Shown: piece after piece, positions 15,350 to 16,089 of the stretch | How positions within the stretch are numbered: position 1 is the first letter of the stretch | Layout of the letters: every line of letters begins with the position of its first letter | Assembly: GCA_046594105.1 (NCBI GenBank) | Contig: JBKJQB010000142.1 | Location: 1-16,089 of the forward strand | DNA from: JBDSGC01 sp046594105 | Lineage (GTDB): Bacteria; Acidobacteriota; Thermoanaerobaculia; Gp7-AA8 | DNA: 16,089 bases | Reading direction: 5' to 3' | Position numbers and translations under genes: made by a program | The notes under the pieces: model-generated | The model's input: the letters and a program-made list of their open reading frames with translations, nothing else | Told to the model about the DNA's origin: nothing | Databases searched by the model: none

Positions 15350-15901
15350 ATGACGACGATGGCATCGCGACTCAAAGACAAGTACATGAAAGAAGTGCGC
15401 AAGAAGATCCAGGACGAGTTCGGGATCACCAATGTCATGGCCGTGCCCAAGGTTGAGAAAATCGTTCTCAACATGGGTATGGGCGAGGCGATCTCGAATG
15501 CCAAGATCCTGGATGCGGCAGTGGACGAGCTGGGGCAGATCACCGGGCAGAAGCCGGTGACCACCAAAGCGAAGAAGTCCATCGCCAGCTTCAAGCTGCG
15601 CGAAGGGCAGTCCATCGGCACGATGGTCACCCTTCGTGGGGAGAAGATGTACGAGTTTCTCGACCGGCTGATCAGCATCGCGCTGCCGCGGGTGCGCGAC
15701 TTCCGCGGCCTGCCCACCAAGTCGTTCGATGGCCGTGGCAACTACACCCTGGGAGTTCGCGATCACTTCATTTTTCCGGAGATCGACATCTCCAAGGTCG
15801 ACAAGTCCAAGGGCATGAACATCACCATCGTCACCTCGGCGAAGAACGACGACCAGGCTCGCTCGCTTCTCCGGGAGCTGGGGATGCCGTTCGGCAAGTG
15901 A
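15350..15901 (+). CDS. rplE: 50S ribosomal protein L5
   Basis: The 183-residue L5 binds 5S rRNA in the central protuberance and touches P-site tRNA. The standard core is present: SRLKDKYMKEVRKKIQDEFG, NVMAVPKVEKIVLNMGMGEA, ITGQKPVTTKAKKSIASFKL, IGTMVTLRGEKMYEFLDRLI and ALPRVRDFRGL. The C-terminal NITIVTSAKNDDQARSLLRE is also normal. Two starts are possible: ATG 15350 with GGAG five bases upstream, or ATG 15359 (MASRLKD) with AGGA eight bases upstream. The difference is three residues. The GGAG is the 3' arm of a potential stem. Confidence 0.96.
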   Translation: MTTMASRLKDKYMKEVRKKIQDEFGITNVMAVPKVEKIVLNMGMGEAISNAKILDAAVDELGQITGQKPVTTKAKKSIASFKLREGQSIGTMVTLRGEKMYEFLDRLISIALPRVRDFRGLPTKSFDGRGNYTLGVRDHFIFPEIDISKVDKSKGMNITIVTSAKNDDQARSLLRELGMPFGK

Positions 15902-15903
15902 GT

Positions 15904-15933
15904 GATCCTTCGTCGCCCAAGCGGCGAGGGATC
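15904..15933 (+). promoter_or_regulatory. Hairpin between rplE and rpsN
   Basis: GATCC (15904-15908) pairs with GGATC (15929-15933), and inside it TCGCC (15913-15917) pairs with GGCGA (15923-15927) around CAAGC, with an unequal internal loop. It lies directly after the rplE stop and 41 bases before the AAGGA ribosome binding site of rpsN. No T-run follows. Confidence 0.35.
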
Positions 15934-15983
15934 TCCGGAATCAGAAGCAGACCGCATCGAGTAAAGGTAGAGAGAAGGAAACC

Positions 15984-16089
15984 ATGGCAAAGACCTCAAT
16001 GATCGTCAAGGCTGAAAAGAAGCCGAAATTCTCGTCGCGGGCGAAGAACCGCTGCAAAGTCTGCGGCCGGCCGCGTGGATTTCTGCGGA
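15984..16089 (+). CDS. rpsN: 30S ribosomal protein S14, zinc-binding type (5' part)
   Basis: Only the first 35 codons lie in the window and the gene runs off the right edge. They read MAKTSMIVKAEKKPKFSSRA and continue to CKVCGRPRGFLR. The CxxC at residues 24-27 directly followed by GRPRG is typical of the short, about 61-residue, zinc-binding S14 rather than the roughly 100-residue zinc-free form of E. coli. S14 joins the 30S head late in assembly. AAGGA at 15975-15979 precedes the ATG. Its place after rplE is the usual spc order, so rpsH and rplF are expected next. Confidence 0.95.
   Translation, partial: MAKTSMIVKAEKKPKFSSRAKNRCKVCGRPRGFLR

Overview
The window comes from a GC-rich bacterial chromosome. 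From about 4.5 kb to the right edge it holds the start of the main ribosomal-protein superoperon. The first 4.3 kb is an accessory stretch with a toxin-antitoxin pair, transposon debris, a secreted S74-type protein and a membrane glycosyltransferase-like gene. The source is most likely a member of Acidobacteriota or a neighbouring soil phylum. This is an inference from the layout of the S74 protein (an N-terminal domain of a kind I associate with acidobacterial proteins, then beta-roll repeats and the chaperone domain), from the fused str-S10-spc order and from base composition. No rRNA or other decisive marker is present.

Layout. 1-326: no convincing gene, but short tandem repeats and an inverted GGGTCAGAT motif that look like transposon ends. 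327-901: a mazE/mazF-type toxin-antitoxin pair with overlapping genes. 902-1113: the frameshifted C-terminal stub of an ISL3-family transposase, directly after the mazF stop. 1123-1151: a promoter for 1236-3020, a 594-residue exported protein ending in a Peptidase_S74 intramolecular chaperone domain and a coiled coil. 3146-4330 (minus strand): a polytopic membrane protein resembling GT39/PMT-type glycosyltransferases, convergent with the S74 gene. 4331-4563: divergent spacer carrying a near-consensus sigma70-type promoter (TTGACA, 17 bp, TAGAGT) for the translation genes.

4564-16089 (all plus strand): rpsL, rpsG, fusA, tuf, rpsJ, rplC, rplD, rplW, rplB, rpsS, rplV, rpsC, rplP, rpmC, rpsQ, rplN, rplX, rplE and the first 35 codons of a zinc-type rpsN. 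This is the str operon joined to S10 and the start of spc with no interruption. Three junctions overlap by ATGA (rplC/rplD, rplD/rplW, rplP/rpmC) and one by a single base (rplB/rpsS), which suggests translational coupling. rpoB/rpoC are not upstream of rpsL.

The core genes look intact and ordinary. The most interesting signal is between them: most spacers longer than about 40 bases hold a compact GC-rich hairpin without a T-tract. These include a C(UCCG)G tetraloop hairpin in the rpsL-rpsG spacer, a GCAA tetraloop hairpin next to the rplC ribosome binding site, and a stem that pairs with the rplE Shine-Dalgarno sequence. They are candidates for r-protein autoregulation sites or RNA-processing signals. 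A second signal is that two accessory genes (mazE and the glycosyltransferase-like gene) lack a Shine-Dalgarno sequence and have a -10-like hexamer exactly 6 nt before the start codon, as expected for leaderless mRNAs. I see no wholly new multi-gene system here.
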